NCBI GenBank assembly: GCA_023384415.1
Contig: JAHDWJ010000006.1
Span: 1 to 41,061 of the forward strand
DNA length: 41,061 bases
Reading direction: 5' to 3'
Source: Anaerolineae bacterium
GTDB lineage: Bacteria; Chloroflexota; Anaerolineae; Promineifilales; Promineifilaceae
Both the position numbers and the translations under genes were made by a program. Numbering within the stretch: the stretch's first letter is position 1; the number at the start of each line of letters is the position of its first letter. A model generated the notes under the pieces. That model did no database searches and was not told the DNA's origin. It worked only from the letters and a program-made list of their open reading frames with translations. Shown one piece after another: positions 1 to 9,578 of this stretch.

Positions 1-107
1 TTAATTTGCTCATTCACCCATTATCACAAATTCTCACTGGATTGCGTAAGTCCTAATAGTTATTCTAAAAGGGAGAGAGATTAAGAGAGTGGAGACTGTT
101 CACTCGC

Positions 108-575
108 CTACTCCGCCACATCTAACAGTTGTGCCCCGGTGACGGCGATGAACCCGGCAACGGGTAGGCGCAAATTAATCCCTTTTTCACCGGCACTGAC
201 ATACATCTCTTCATGGGCCTGGGCGGATTGGTCCAGGATGATCACAAACCCTTTGTTGAGTAACGCCAGGGCCGAGATGCCCCCCACTTGCAGCCGGGTC
301 AACTGTTCGGCTTCTTTGTGGGTGGCCATGGCCAGCTTCTTTTCTGACACAGCTTTAGCCATTTTCTTGAGATCAAGCTGCTGCGGAGCAGCGATGACGA
401 CCAGAAACGGTTTTCCTTTGGGGCGGGTGACGACCAATGTTTTATATACCTGTTCTGGGGGAGCCCCAATCGCGGCCGCGACCTTCATAGCGTCTCGTTC
501 TGTGCTGGGGTATTCTACCGCCGTATACGGGATATTATGCCCTTCTAGCACCTTCATAGCTAAACTCTTTTTCAT
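108..575 (-). CDS. ybaK: YbaK/EbsC-family aminoacyl-tRNA deacylase
   Basis: A complete 155-residue protein of the YbaK/EbsC fold, the usual length for the stand-alone family. Members hydrolyse misacylated tRNA such as Cys-tRNA(Pro) in the cytoplasm, a trans-editing step of translation. The conserved lysine lies in VYKTLVV (about residues 43-49), and a glycine-rich substrate loop follows at VGGISALALLNKG (about 97-109). The start is supported by AAGGGGA about 5 bases upstream on the minus strand. The gene is divergent from the LuxR-kelch gene. A second YbaK domain, fused to a toxin-like domain, occurs at 23110-23976. Family assignment is firm; the exact tRNA substrate is inferred. Confidence 0.9.
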   Translation of the reverse strand: MKKSLAMKVLEGHNIPYTAVEYPSTERDAMKVAAAIGAPPEQVYKTLVVTRPKGKPFLVVIAAPQQLDLKKMAKAVSEKKLAMATHKEAEQLTRLQVGGISALALLNKGFVIILDQSAQAHEEMYVSAGEKGINLRLPVAGFIAVTGAQLLDVAE

Positions 576-619
576 GTTTCCCCTTACCTTTATGATTCGT
601 CACCGGGCATGGCTCTGGC

Positions 620-625
620 TATAAT
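620..625 (+). promoter_or_regulatory. -10 box TATAAT immediately upstream of the LuxR-kelch gene
   Basis: A perfect TATAAT ends 8 bases before the ATG at 634 and no Shine-Dalgarno sequence lies between them. Transcription starting about 7 bases after the box would begin at or next to the ATG, giving a leaderless mRNA. No convincing -35 is visible. Confidence 0.5.
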
Positions 626-633
626 CTCACTTG

Positions 634-2043
634 ATGGCAGAGTTAGAAGAACCGCTTAGTGAACGGGAGCTAGAAGTTCTCGATCTCCTGGTCAAAGGAG
701 CAGCGAATCGGGAAATTGCCGACAAGCTGTTCATTAGCCCCAACACGGTCAAAGTTCATCTCCGTAAAATTTACACCAAGTTGGGCGTTTCATCACGCAC
801 TGAGGCAGTGACAACCGCTCTCAATCAGGGATTGGCGTTTCTCCCCAACCGGCCAACCCCACCCCTGCCAGAGTCAACGCCTCCCATTGAACCGCATTCC
901 CCAACAGAACAGTTTGAACCTGAACCCTCACCGCTGGTAATGCCAGTTGCCGTTTCTCAACCCATTGCCCCAGCGCGGCCGGCCGCCGCCAATCGTTGGG
1001 TCTGGTTTATGGTGTTGGGCAGTGCCGGGCTGGCCCTTTTCGTTTTTTTGACCACCCAACTGCCAACCTGGTTGACAGCCAATAACACCTCCCCCACCGG
1101 AACTGCTGCGCCTACCCCTTTTTTGCCCCAACCGATGGGGGAAGATAGGCATTGGTTGACCGGTTTGGCTTTACCTACGGCCCGCGCCGGTCTGGTTTTG
1201 GCAGCGGTGGGGTTAGATTTGTATGCGATAGGGGGAGAAACGGCCGACGGGGTTTCGCCCACCCTGTATATTTTACCGGCTAACCGCCCGGCCTGGGAAA
1301 TTGGCCCTGATAAACCGACACCGGTGAAGGACGCGGCCGCGGCCGTTCTTTTTGGCGAAATTTATCTGCTTGGGGGGGAGCTGGCCGATGGGGCACCCAC
1401 GGCTCAGGTTGAAGTGTACAGCCCTGCCAATAATGCCTGGCGTTCCGCGGCCGCGCTGCCTCAGCCCATTAGCGGCGGCCTAACCCTCACTGATGGCAGC
1501 TTTTTGTACCTGTTTGGGGGGTGGAATGGGCAAAATTACCTGCATCAGAGCTATCTGTTTGACCCGGCGGCTGATACGTGGCGGCCGCTTCCGCCAATGA
1601 ATGAAGCACGTGCCTTTGCCGCCGGGGGGTATCTCACGGGCAGCCTCTATGTGGTTGGGGGGTACAACGGTCAAACTGAACTGGCGACCTGTGAACAGTT
1701 TAATGCCAATAACCAGACCTGGCAGACATGTCCTTCACTGCTGATGGCCCGCAGCGGGGGTGGGGCGGCGGTCGTTTTTAATCAACTGTATCTGTTTGGG
1801 GGAGATGTTCGAGAAGGCATACCTTTTGGAGAAACGTATGACCCGAACAGTCAAACGTGGCAATTTATCAACATGCCCATCCTGGCCGAACATAGCCGCT
1901 GGGTCTATTTTGGCCTGACCAGCATTGAAACCAAGCTGTACCTGGTGGGCGGCCGCATGGGGGATAGACTCCAATCGGACACCTATATTTACGAACGGTT
2001 CCCCTTTCGTGCCTTCATCCCTGCTGCTCGTACCAACGAATAA
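634..2043 (+). CDS. Membrane-anchored LuxR-type HTH protein with extracytoplasmic kelch propeller
   Basis: A 469-residue protein in three parts. Residues about 6-70 are a NarL/LuxR-type helix-turn-helix (LSERELEVLDLL, then ISPNTVKVHLRKIYTKLGV). Residues about 72-120 are a Pro-rich linker. A single hydrophobic helix follows at about 122-142, then six kelch-like blades with GG doublets (LYAIGGE, IYLLGGE, LYLFGGW, LYVVGGY, LYLFGGD, LYLVGGR). The topology implies a cytoplasmic DNA-binding head and an external beta-propeller, like ToxR/CadC one-component membrane regulators but with other domains. The ATG at 634 is preferred over the in-frame TTG at 631. Domains are clear; the sensing role is inference. 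Confidence 0.85.
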   Translation: MAELEEPLSERELEVLDLLVKGAANREIADKLFISPNTVKVHLRKIYTKLGVSSRTEAVTTALNQGLAFLPNRPTPPLPESTPPIEPHSPTEQFEPEPSPLVMPVAVSQPIAPARPAAANRWVWFMVLGSAGLALFVFLTTQLPTWLTANNTSPTGTAAPTPFLPQPMGEDRHWLTGLALPTARAGLVLAAVGLDLYAIGGETADGVSPTLYILPANRPAWEIGPDKPTPVKDAAAAVLFGEIYLLGGELADGAPTAQVEVYSPANNAWRSAAALPQPISGGLTLTDGSFLYLFGGWNGQNYLHQSYLFDPAADTWRPLPPMNEARAFAAGGYLTGSLYVVGGYNGQTELATCEQFNANNQTWQTCPSLLMARSGGGAAVVFNQLYLFGGDVREGIPFGETYDPNSQTWQFINMPILAEHSRWVYFGLTSIETKLYLVGGRMGDRLQSDTYIYERFPFRAFIPAARTNE

Positions 2044-2117
2044 TTAAGCGCCAGTTTTCTGACGGAAGATGAACCGGCGGATGACGGAACTCCCTGAGTC
2101 GGCAACAAAAATCAGAT

Positions 2118-2435
2118 TTACTGCCCCTCATTCTCAAACGCTTGTGCATAAAACCAGGTGAGTAATTTACCCTCATACCAGGGCATTAAAGCCAGGATCA
2201 GAGCTTTGCCGTCCTCACTGGCCATCGCTTTTTGATACGCTTCTGGTGAGGCAAAATAGGATTCAACCATCAAATGAAAACGAGATGCCCCTCCTGGTTT
2301 ACCCTGTATCCGGCTTACTTCTGTTTTAATAACCCCCACTAACCCCTCTGCCAGAGGCAAATGAGTATGGGCAAAAAAATTTTCCAGGGCACCCTCATCT
2401 TCTACCCGCCGGTATATGACCACAAATTTATACAT
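2118..2435 (-). CDS. EthD-like dimeric alpha-beta barrel protein
   Basis: A 105-residue protein matching small EthD-type ferredoxin-like barrel proteins: it starts with a beta strand and conserved tyrosine (MYKFVVIYRR), has an FAHTHLPLAEGL segment typical of EthD (H-x-PL), and ends with a YEGKLLTWF segment. EthD relatives are small dimeric accessory or degradative proteins; no reaction can be assigned. The start follows AAAGGGG on the minus strand. It lies just downstream of the M20 peptidase on the same strand (54-base gap), so the two may be co-transcribed. Confidence 0.75.
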   Translation of the reverse strand: MYKFVVIYRRVEDEGALENFFAHTHLPLAEGLVGVIKTEVSRIQGKPGGASRFHLMVESYFASPEAYQKAMASEDGKALILALMPWYEGKLLTWFYAQAFENEGQ

Positions 2436-2489
2436 GATTGAAACCCCTTTGGAATTATGAATTAGGAAGGGGGAAGGATGAATGGGTTG

Positions 2490-3755
2490 TCATGAGTTTT
2501 TATAGGTTTCCTCAGTTCTGCTGATTAGTTTCAGAATAGCCAGGGTATTAAGCAAGGTTTTGGGTATAAAGGAGTTTATCAGGACATATTCCTGATCTTT
2601 GTGGCCATCGGGGCTGCGTTCGGAACAGTGAGCGTTCATGCCGGCCGGCCCCAGCCCATCCAGGGTAGGAATACGGTGGAAAATATGGTTGCCATCGCTA
2701 AGCCCCCCCCGGTATTCAGGCTTAACTTGCCAGCCAAGTTCGGTCGCGGCCGCGCTCCATATCTCCAGCAGCCCATCCGTCAGCGGGTTACGGGGCCAGG
2801 GGGGCGTTCGCCGTTCAATCGAGACCGTCACCTTTGCCGCCAGCCCAGTGCCATTTTGCACCACCTTCGGCCCGGCTAAAGCCAATAATTGGCCCAACTT
2901 TTCCTGGTATACCTGCCCATCAAACGCCCGCATCTCCCCACGCGCTTCGGCATAATGGGGCACCCGGTTCGTCACCGTGCCTCCCTGGATGGTGCCTACA
3001 TTAAACGTTACCCCCTGCTCATAATCGGTCAGGGCAGCAATTTTTTGCACCGTATCAGCCAACTGCACAATCGCATTGACCCCGGACTCATGGGCCGCCC
3101 CAGCATGGGATCCTTTCCCTTCCACCGTTACCACATATTGGGCCATCCCTTTGCGAGCGGCCACAATATTAAAGCTATGACTGTTGATATAACCGGCCTC
3201 AAAAATCAAGGCTGCCAGCGGATTGGCTGATTCCAACCGTTGTAAACAGAGCTGTCCAAAATCATCTGCTTCCTGTTCCTCAGACGCATCCAATAAAATG
3301 ACCCAATTAACGGCCGCAAACGTCTCCGGCGCAAATGAGCGAATGGCATCCAGGACCATATAGATCACCAACGTTCCCCCTTTGATGTCGTTTGTGCCGG
3401 GGCCATAGATACGATCCCCCTCCACCCGCCACTGAAAATCATTGGCGATCTCTTCTTCTGGAGGGAAAACGGTATCCAGGTGGGAGATCAGGCCGATAGT
3501 ATGCCCTTGCTCTCCCCGCTTGCCCTGGCAAGTCAATACCAAATGATTTCCATACCGATCATAAGCTGAAGCCACCCGTTCAGCCGTAAATCCTAATGGA
3601 GCAAATAAATCCGCTGTCAGATCACCCAGAGCATTTACCCCCGCCGGGTTTTCCGTGAAACTGTTAATCGCTACCATTCGTTGCAGCCGATCCATATAAC
3701 CAGCTAAATTTTGCTCCAAATATGTTTGTAATCGGGCTATTTCTACAGTTGTCAT
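2490..3755 (-). CDS. M20-family zinc metallopeptidase (ArgE/CPG2-like)
   Basis: A 421-residue M20 peptidase, the family of acetylornithine deacetylase, carboxypeptidase G2 and related aminoacylases. Metal ligands and catalytic residues are visible: SHLDTVF (His92, Asp94), GPGTNDIKGG (Asp123), LLDASEEQE (Glu159/Glu160), FEAG (Glu186), and a late His in MNAHCSE. A dimerisation domain lies between about 200 and 315. The third motif reads TNDIKGG rather than the commoner D-M/K-KGG, a mild variation. The start is supported by AAGGAAGG upstream. It probably cleaves a C-terminal or acyl group from an amino acid derivative; the substrate cannot be told. Confidence 0.88.
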   Translation of the reverse strand: MTTVEIARLQTYLEQNLAGYMDRLQRMVAINSFTENPAGVNALGDLTADLFAPLGFTAERVASAYDRYGNHLVLTCQGKRGEQGHTIGLISHLDTVFPPEEEIANDFQWRVEGDRIYGPGTNDIKGGTLVIYMVLDAIRSFAPETFAAVNWVILLDASEEQEADDFGQLCLQRLESANPLAALIFEAGYINSHSFNIVAARKGMAQYVVTVEGKGSHAGAAHESGVNAIVQLADTVQKIAALTDYEQGVTFNVGTIQGGTVTNRVPHYAEARGEMRAFDGQVYQEKLGQLLALAGPKVVQNGTGLAAKVTVSIERRTPPWPRNPLTDGLLEIWSAAATELGWQVKPEYRGGLSDGNHIFHRIPTLDGLGPAGMNAHCSERSPDGHKDQEYVLINSFIPKTLLNTLAILKLISRTEETYKNS

Positions 3756-3871
3756 TCCCTTGCCTTCCTTGTTGCCTCACCAGATATGCTCCCCAGAGTT
3801 TACCCTAATCTGCAAGCTCAAGGGAATTTGCGAGCCAGGAAAAATTCAGATAAAGTGCGAGGTTATATATT

Positions 3872-3899
3872 TGCCATTAGTAAGCAGATGAGTATAGGG
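3872..3899 (+). promoter_or_regulatory. Candidate promoter for the TerC gene
   Basis: TTGCCA (3872-3877) and TATAGG (3894-3899) are separated by 16 bases about 100 bases upstream of the TerC start. The match is moderate. I looked for a yybP-ykoY manganese riboswitch in the leader and did not see its conserved core. Confidence 0.3.
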
Positions 3900-4001
3900 G
3901 TAGGTGCGAATGTCGTTTTGAGTTTAGCCCACTTTGTAACCTGGCTTTTTTGTTTGCCAACATGATTTACCCTTCATAATTCCCTCACGAGGAGATGCCT
4001 T

Positions 4002-4871
4002 ATGGATCCGGTATTAACGCAAAACTTGATAGCTTTAGCCACCTTGTTTGCTCTGGAAGTTGTTTTGGGTATAGACAACATTATTTTCCTGGCTATTCTG
4101 GCAGCCAAACTGCCGGTGGCTCAACAAGAGCGGGCACGCCGGCTGGGGATTGGCCTGGCGGTGATTACCCGGATTATTCTTTTGTTTGCTATTAATCTGG
4201 TGCAGCAGGCTACTACCCCGTTGTTCCCTCTGTTTGGCAATCCGATTTCGGGGAAGGATATTGTCCTTTTGGTGGGGGGGATGTTTCTGATTGGTAAGAG
4301 TACCCATGAGATTCACAACAAGTTAGAAGGGGAAGAAAGGCATGGGACGAATAAGGCGAAAGCGGCCGCGACGATGGGTTCGGTTCTGGTTCAAGTAATG
4401 ATTGTAGATATGGTTTTTTCTCTAGACTCAGTGATCACCGCCGTCGGCATCTCCGGGGTGATGTGGGTCATGGTCACGGCTATCCTGGCTTCGGCGGTAG
4501 TGATGGTGTTGTTTGCTGGCTCCGTTAGCCGTTTTGTGGAGAAACATCCCACAACAAAAATTTTAGCCCTGGCTTTTCTCATTTTGATTGGCGCGTTGTT
4601 GGTTATTGAAGGATGGAATCCAGAAGCCGCCCATGAACTGCACCTCAAAAACTATGCTTATTTTGCCATGGCCTTCTCCTTTTTGGTTGAGATAATCAAT
4701 ATTCGGGTGCGGAAACAAGGTGAGCCGGTACATCTCCATAACCAACCGACGATGGCACAATTGCAGGCGACCGTAGCCCAACTCCAGGCGGAAAATATGC
4801 GTCTGGCGGCCAGTAACAGCAGCGATAAAAAGCCGCAGCCGCAAGCGGCCAGCAAACGTAAGCGGCGTTAA
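4002..4871 (+). CDS. TerC-family integral membrane metal exporter
   Basis: A 289-residue TerC/Alx-family membrane protein with about seven hydrophobic segments. Diagnostic acidic membrane motifs are GIDNIIFLAIL near residue 24 and DMVFSLDSVITAV near 136. Family members such as Alx, YkoY and YceF export manganese, some serving metalation of exported proteins; this role is transferred from the family. The last about 45 residues form a cytoplasmic Gln-rich, coiled-coil-like tail (AQLQATVAQLQAENMRL) ending in a basic KRKRR. The start has GAGGAG 8 bases upstream. Confidence 0.88.
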   Translation: MDPVLTQNLIALATLFALEVVLGIDNIIFLAILAAKLPVAQQERARRLGIGLAVITRIILLFAINLVQQATTPLFPLFGNPISGKDIVLLVGGMFLIGKSTHEIHNKLEGEERHGTNKAKAAATMGSVLVQVMIVDMVFSLDSVITAVGISGVMWVMVTAILASAVVMVLFAGSVSRFVEKHPTTKILALAFLILIGALLVIEGWNPEAAHELHLKNYAYFAMAFSFLVEIINIRVRKQGEPVHLHNQPTMAQLQATVAQLQAENMRLAASNSSDKKPQPQAASKRKRR

Positions 4872-4951
4872 GGACAGAAAGCGGAAGGTGGACAATGTTT
4901 TTGTCCCTGGTCTTTCGCCATCATTCCTTTATCAGATAGTAACCGAGCCTT

Positions 4952-4979
4952 AACAAGCCGTTTACACAAACGGCTTGTT
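4952..4979. terminator. Perfect 12-bp hairpin after the TerC gene
   Basis: AACAAGCCGTTT (4952-4963) and AAACGGCTTGTT (4968-4979) form a perfect 12-bp stem with a 4-base loop. No T-run follows, so termination is plausible but not certain. It sits between the TerC stop and the ABC promoter. Confidence 0.5.
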
Positions 4980-4985
4980 CCCGCC

Positions 4986-5013
4986 TTGCCCCTCCCCCCC
5001 GCCATGATATAAT
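4986..5013 (+). promoter_or_regulatory. Promoter of the sugar ABC importer operon
   Basis: TTGCCC (4986-4991), a 16-base spacer and TATAAT (5008-5013) preceded by TGA, making an extended -10. It lies 50 bases upstream of the first permease gene. Confidence 0.6.
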
Positions 5014-5062
5014 GTTTCCGTGGACTGCCGTACAGTTGTGTTATCCCTGTGGAGAATGATAA

Positions 5063-6787
5063 ATGAGCGACATTTCTGTACCCCCTGAGAGAACAGCGCG
5101 AATGCCTGTGACCAGTGGTTCTGTAGTGGAGCGGGTGTTTGCCGGGCAGCGCGGCCGCAAAATTAGAGAAGCCCTGACAGCTTATTTTCTGCTTTTCCCC
5201 GCTTTCCTTATTATCTTCGTTTTTGGCCTCTTCCCCCTCGCCTTTTCCGCTTATCAGAGTACCCTTACTGGATTAAACCAAATCGTTGGCCGTTATGATG
5301 GCCTGGGTAATTACGTTAGAGCTATAGACAACCTGGCATATGTTTTAGGCTTTTGGGTGGCTATCGTCTTCGTTTACCTGGCGGTGCAGCAAGTTCGTAA
5401 GGTAAAAGAGTTGGCCCAAAAACACAATGAAAAACCGTGGCTCTGGGCTTTACCGGGTTTTCTGTTGGCGGCTGGCCTGCTTCTTTTCACCCGCTTTTTC
5501 TTCACCTTCCTGCCCGAAGCCCTCCTCATTCCCGGCCGGGTTCGCCGTGGTCAACAGTTGACTCGTGAACTATTTCAGGAATTCCTGGGGGAGGCGTGGG
5601 CGTTAGAAACAGTGCAATCCTCTCTGCGTCTCAGTCTGGTGGTTCTCCTGATAGCTATTTTGGTCATCGTAGCCTTTAACCGAACTAACTTCCGAACATT
5701 GCATAGTAGCAGCTATTTGGGTTCTTTCATGCAGATCGGGCTGCTGGTTCTAACTGCTGTAGCCCTGACCTGGTTTACTTATACTGAAGTTGTGCGGGCT
5801 TATGCGGCCGCGTTAGAGCGAGAAGTCGAGTTAGCCATCTGGTCACAAGTGGTTACTATAAGTGCCGGATTTGTCTTGCTGATACTCTCTTACTTATTGT
5901 GGAATACGGCTGCAGGTCAAGATTCCATGCGACAGACGGTATTTCGGCTGGGTGCGGCCGCAGCCCTGGCTGTTGGCGGCTGGGTTCTTATCGGCGAACT
6001 TCCCCTGGCCGTAGCTTCCGGTAACAAAGCATGGTGGCAAGGGATTCGTACTACCATCTTCTTCGCTGCCGGGAGCATTCCCTTACAATTCCTCTTTGCC
6101 CTATTGATTGCCAATCTTTTGTTCCAAAACATACGGGGCAAAGGATTGTTCCGTATGATTTACTTCCTGCCTTACATCTCCCCTCTGGTAGGGACGGCCG
6201 CAGTTTTTCGCATCCTTTTTTCGGAACGAGCCAATGCTCCAGTCAACACTTTTTGGACTGCCCTCGGTTTTTCTCCCCTACGCTGGCTCAATGAACCAAC
6301 CGGTCTTTTTCAACTAATGTTCGGCAATATGATCCCGAACTTTCCTTCCTGGGCGGCCGGCCCCAGCCTGGCCCTGGTCGCCATTATTTTGTACAACGTC
6401 TGGACATACGTGGGCTTCGATATTGTCATCTTCCTGGCCGGGCTGGGCAGCATACCTGGTGAAATGTATGAGGCGGCTTCCATAGACGGGGCCAGCCGTT
6501 GGGCCCAGTTCCGGCACATTACCCTGCCTTTACTATCGCCCACCATTTATTTTCTGATGCTTCTGGCAGTCATTGGCACGTTTAAGGCGTTCAACCATAT
6601 CTATGTCATGCGAACAGGGGCAGCTTTGGGGACAACAGATACGGCCAGCGTAGTGATTTTTGATGCCTTTAAGCGAGACACCCGGTATGGGTACGCGGCA
6701 TCCCTGGCCATGCTCCTCCTGCTCGTCATTATTGGCCTCACCGTCATCAATAATCGCATTGCTCGTGAGAGGGTGTTCTATGGCTGA
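5063..6787 (+). CDS. Carbohydrate ABC transporter permease (MalF/UgpA-type) with a large membrane insertion
   Basis: A 574-residue inner-membrane permease of the binding-protein-dependent sugar importer class. The C-terminal part (about 325-574) is a normal permease domain with the EAA loop [11 protein letters not shown] near residue 470, which docks on the ATPase. The first helix (about 40-62) is also normal. Between them (about 90-320) is an unusual segment with around six further hydrophobic helices; the family is usually near 300 residues, and E. coli MalF carries a soluble rather than membrane insertion. GGAGAA precedes the ATG. It overlaps the next permease by 8 bases. No ATPase gene is nearby, so a shared MsmX-type ATPase is inferred. 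Confidence 0.88.
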   Translation: MSDISVPPERTARMPVTSGSVVERVFAGQRGRKIREALTAYFLLFPAFLIIFVFGLFPLAFSAYQSTLTGLNQIVGRYDGLGNYVRAIDNLAYVLGFWVAIVFVYLAVQQVRKVKELAQKHNEKPWLWALPGFLLAAGLLLFTRFFFTFLPEALLIPGRVRRGQQLTRELFQEFLGEAWALETVQSSLRLSLVVLLIAILVIVAFNRTNFRTLHSSSYLGSFMQIGLLVLTAVALTWFTYTEVVRAYAAALEREVELAIWSQVVTISAGFVLLILSYLLWNTAAGQDSMRQTVFRLGAAAALAVGGWVLIGELPLAVASGNKAWWQGIRTTIFFAAGSIPLQFLFALLIANLLFQNIRGKGLFRMIYFLPYISPLVGTAAVFRILFSERANAPVNTFWTALGFSPLRWLNEPTGLFQLMFGNMIPNFPSWAAGPSLALVAIILYNVWTYVGFDIVIFLAGLGSIPGEMYEAASIDGASRWAQFRHITLPLLSPTIYFLMLLAVIGTFKAFNHIYVMRTGAALGTTDTASVVIFDAFKRDTRYGYAASLAMLLLLVIIGLTVINNRIARERVFYG

Positions 6788-7667
6788 TACAACTCCTACC
6801 CCCACGCCCACTTTCTCAGCCCACCCAATGACCAGGCGTATTGATATTGGTCATACCATCGCCTACATCATGCTCATCATTGGGGCGATTATTTCCCTCA
6901 TACCATTCTTCTTCACCGTCAGTGTCTCATTGATGAATCTGACCGAATCCCGCAGCGGGGTCTTTTTACCCAGCACACCCCAGTGGGGCAACTATGCCCA
7001 GGCATGGAATGAAGCCAACTTCTCTGACTATTTCTGGAACACTATCCAGATTACCGCTATTACTCTCACTGGGCAGGTTATTTTCTGTGTATTGGCGGCC
7101 TATGCTTTTGCCCAATTATCGTTTCCTGGCAAAAACTTTCTTTTTGCTTTACTCTTATCAACATTGCTCTTGCCAGAAGCCGTTACCTGGGTACCCAATT
7201 TCATCACCGTTTCCTGGCTGGGGAGGATTGGGCCAATTCCCTGGCTAAACAATTGGCCCGCTCTTACTATCCCCTTTATGGCCAGTGCCTTTAACATCTT
7301 TTTGCTGCGCCAATTTTTCATGCAGATACCTGGTGAATTGTGGGATTCTGCTCAAATAGACGGGGCCGGACATATGCGTTATTTACTGCAAGTTGTTTTG
7401 CCCCTTTCCCGTGCCCCAATGGTCACAGTTATCCTATTTGGCTTTTTAGGTTCCTGGAACGCTCTGGCCTGGCCCATTTTAGTCACCACAACCCCAGATT
7501 GGCGTCCCATCTCCTATGGGTTATTGGCTTTCCTGGATGAGGCGGGATCGTTCTTTCATTTACAAATGGCGGGTGCCGTCATTACCATCTTGCCCATCCT
7601 GCTCCTTTACTTTTTTACGCAAAAGCAATTTACCGAAGGTATTGCCACGACTGGCCTGAAAGGTTAA
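6780..7667 (+). CDS. Carbohydrate ABC transporter permease (MalG/UgpE-type)
   Basis: A 295-residue second permease subunit with about six helices and the EAA-loop motif [13 protein letters not shown] followed by LPLSRAPM. The start at 6780 overlaps the upstream permease stop by 8 bases and has GAGAGGG at a good distance; an upstream in-frame ATG at 6660 would read through the previous gene and is rejected. The N-terminus before the first helix is Thr/Pro-rich. It should form the heterodimeric membrane channel with the 5063-6787 product. Family is certain; the sugar is unknown. Confidence 0.9.
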   Translation: MADTTPTPTPTFSAHPMTRRIDIGHTIAYIMLIIGAIISLIPFFFTVSVSLMNLTESRSGVFLPSTPQWGNYAQAWNEANFSDYFWNTIQITAITLTGQVIFCVLAAYAFAQLSFPGKNFLFALLLSTLLLPEAVTWVPNFITVSWLGRIGPIPWLNNWPALTIPFMASAFNIFLLRQFFMQIPGELWDSAQIDGAGHMRYLLQVVLPLSRAPMVTVILFGFLGSWNALAWPILVTTTPDWRPISYGLLAFLDEAGSFFHLQMAGAVITILPILLLYFFTQKQFTEGIATTGLKG

Positions 7668-7812
7668 GCCTTTTTGAGTTTAGGCGATTAAATCGGGCGG
7701 TATTTTTTACGGCAAGTTGAAGGCGCGTTACAATCAGTAAGCCTGATTTGTTGCTACCAGGCATAAATGAAGGGGGTGATGCAAAGTTTGATGATGTAAT
7801 GAATATCCCTAT

Positions 7813-7828
7813 TTGACACATTTTGTCA
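7813..7828 (+). promoter_or_regulatory. Possible promoter/operator before the binding-protein gene
   Basis: TTGACA at 7813-7818 overlaps a short inverted repeat, TGACA-5 bases-TGTCA (7814-7828), 38 bases before the lipoprotein start. A good -10 at 17 bases is lacking. The 198-base gap between permease and binding-protein genes suggests separate or boosted expression of the latter. Confidence 0.3.
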
Positions 7829-7865
7829 CCGTATTTACCAACAAATTTGGAAGGAGAAGATTAAC

Positions 7866-9377
7866 ATGTCTCGGAAAATTTCTACCTGGTTTTTCCTGCT
7901 TGCTCTGCTTGTACCTTTGGTACTGGTAGCATGTGGCGGCAGTGGAACCAACACAACTTCTAACAACACCACAACCAGCAACGATAATACAGCCCCGGCG
8001 GCTACTACAGCCCCTGCCGCCACCACCGCTCCTGCTGTTGTGGATGAACCAGAAGCGACTGATGAGCCGGTGGTTGAAGAGCCAATGGGACCTTGCGAGC
8101 CAGCCAAAGATGGGGCTTTTGCTGGGGTTGACCCACGCGGCCAAACCATCGTCTGGTGGCACAATCACAGTGGTTCCCGCCAGGAGCGTCTCTTAACTCT
8201 AGTAGAGCGATTCAATCAGGAAAATGAATGTGATATTACCCTGGATGCCCAGAATCAAGGTGGTTATAATGACATTCGTGACAAAGTAAATGCCAGTATT
8301 TTCGCTGGTGAGGCCCCGGCTGCTTTGATCGTGGGGTATCAGAATGATCAAGCGTTCTATCAACTGAACGAAGGTCTGGCTGACCTGAATATTTTCCTGA
8401 ATGATCCCTACTGGGGGCTAAGTGCCGAAGAACAGGCTGACTTCTATGCCAGCTTCTTTGATCAAAGTATTCACCCAGTGTTTGACAATCAACGGCTGGG
8501 CTTCCCGCCTAACCGGTCTATGGAAGTAATGTACTATAACCAGACCTGGTTGGAAGAGTTGGGTTTCGATGGCCCTCCCACTACCCCGGATGAGTTTAAG
8601 GAAATGTCCTGTGCGGCCGCGGCCGCCAATGGGGATGGCACCGGTGGCTTCATTCTCCGTGATGACGCTTCGGCCGTCGCTGCCTGGACCTACGCCTTTG
8701 GCGGGGATGTGTTGACCGCTGACGGTACTGGCTATGTTTACAATGGCGAGGCCACTATTGCGGCCATGGCCTTCTTAAAAGAGATGTTGGATGAAGGGTG
8801 CGCTTACTTCTTCACTGAAGGGTTCCCCAACCCTGAATTTGCGGCCCGTCGGGCTATCTTTACCATGGGGTCAAGCTCTGGTATTCCTTTCTACAACAGT
8901 GATGTAAATACCATTGCTACTGAAGCTGGTCGCGCCCCCGATGTATGGGGAACTGCCGCTATTCCCCACACCACTCCAGAACCGGTACAAAATATCTATG
9001 GTGGTGATATTATGATTACAGCTACCAGCCCAGAACAAGAGCTGGCAGCCTGGATCTTTATCAAATGGTTTACCTCTGCGGAAGTTATGGCGGAGTGGAG
9101 CCGTATGAGTGGCTACTTCCCCACCCGGGCCGGTTCTGCCGCTTTGTTGGGTGATTATGTGGAAACCAGCCCACAGTGGGGCCAGGCGTTGGAACTGCTC
9201 CCCTACAGCTACTATGAGCCACAACTCATCTCTTACACCGCTGTTCGTGATGGAGCGCAGGCCGCTTTCAATGAGATCATGCAAGGGGATGGCAGCAATA
9301 TCAAAGCGATTTTGGATGAGCTGACCGAACTGGCAAATGAGCTGCAAGAAGAGCTGATGGCTGAGGTGGGTAACTAA
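7866..9377 (+). CDS. Extracellular sugar-binding lipoprotein of the ABC importer
   Basis: A 503-residue family 1 solute-binding protein. It has a lipoprotein signal peptide with lipobox LVAC (Cys23), then a Thr/Ala/Pro/Glu low-complexity tether (about 25-75), then the periplasmic-binding fold. Recognisable pieces are [16 protein letters not shown] near residue 95 and an [15 protein letters not shown] segment typical of family 1 binding proteins. AGGAGAAG precedes the ATG. It should deliver a carbohydrate to the two upstream permeases. It is followed by a strong terminator. The ligand cannot be told from sequence. Confidence 0.9.
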   Translation: MSRKISTWFFLLALLVPLVLVACGGSGTNTTSNNTTTSNDNTAPAATTAPAATTAPAVVDEPEATDEPVVEEPMGPCEPAKDGAFAGVDPRGQTIVWWHNHSGSRQERLLTLVERFNQENECDITLDAQNQGGYNDIRDKVNASIFAGEAPAALIVGYQNDQAFYQLNEGLADLNIFLNDPYWGLSAEEQADFYASFFDQSIHPVFDNQRLGFPPNRSMEVMYYNQTWLEELGFDGPPTTPDEFKEMSCAAAAANGDGTGGFILRDDASAVAAWTYAFGGDVLTADGTGYVYNGEATIAAMAFLKEMLDEGCAYFFTEGFPNPEFAARRAIFTMGSSSGIPFYNSDVNTIATEAGRAPDVWGTAAIPHTTPEPVQNIYGGDIMITATSPEQELAAWIFIKWFTSAEVMAEWSRMSGYFPTRAGSAALLGDYVETSPQWGQALELLPYSYYEPQLISYTAVRDGAQAAFNEIMQGDGSNIKAILDELTELANELQEELMAEVGN

Positions 9378-9445
9378 CCTTACAGACAATGAAAAATTGT
9401 CAAGAAGTTCAACTTCGCCAAACAAGTTGAGCTTCTAAAATTGAC

Positions 9446-9484
9446 AGCGGGTCAGGGCATTGCCCTGACCCGCTTTTTTATTTT
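9446..9484 (+). terminator. Strong rho-independent terminator of the ABC operon
   Basis: AGCGGGTCAGGGC (9446-9458) pairs with GCCCTGACCCGCT (9462-9474): a 13-bp GC-rich stem, 3-base loop, followed by a T-rich run. Confidence 0.93.
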
Positions 9485-9543
9485 GTGGTACAGTTAAGCT
9501 ACAGGAGATAACTGTGCCCACAAGCACAAAAAGTTAGAAAATC

Positions 9544-9571
9544 TGAAACTTGAAACCTGAAACTTGAAACC
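9544..9571 (+). repeat. Four-unit heptamer tract (TGAAACY)4
   Basis: Units TGAAACT, TGAAACC, TGAAACT, TGAAACC in perfect 7-base register, ending 7 bases before the start codon of the inositol-phosphatase family gene. One of several 7-base-period intergenic tracts in the window. Confidence 0.9.
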
Positions 9572-9578
9572 CAACCCT

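Noticed and set aside
139..624. A 161-codon plus-strand frame opposite ybaK
   Set aside because: It is antisense to a clear YbaK gene with a good ribosome-binding site, and its translation has no recognisable domain.
3840..4001. yybP-ykoY manganese riboswitch upstream of the TerC gene
   Set aside because: The conserved core and paired elements were not found in the leader.
6660..6779. Upstream ATG at 6660 as start of the second permease
   Set aside because: The 40 extra codons lie wholly inside the first permease gene and are not permease-like; the ATG at 6780 has a proper ribosome-binding site.
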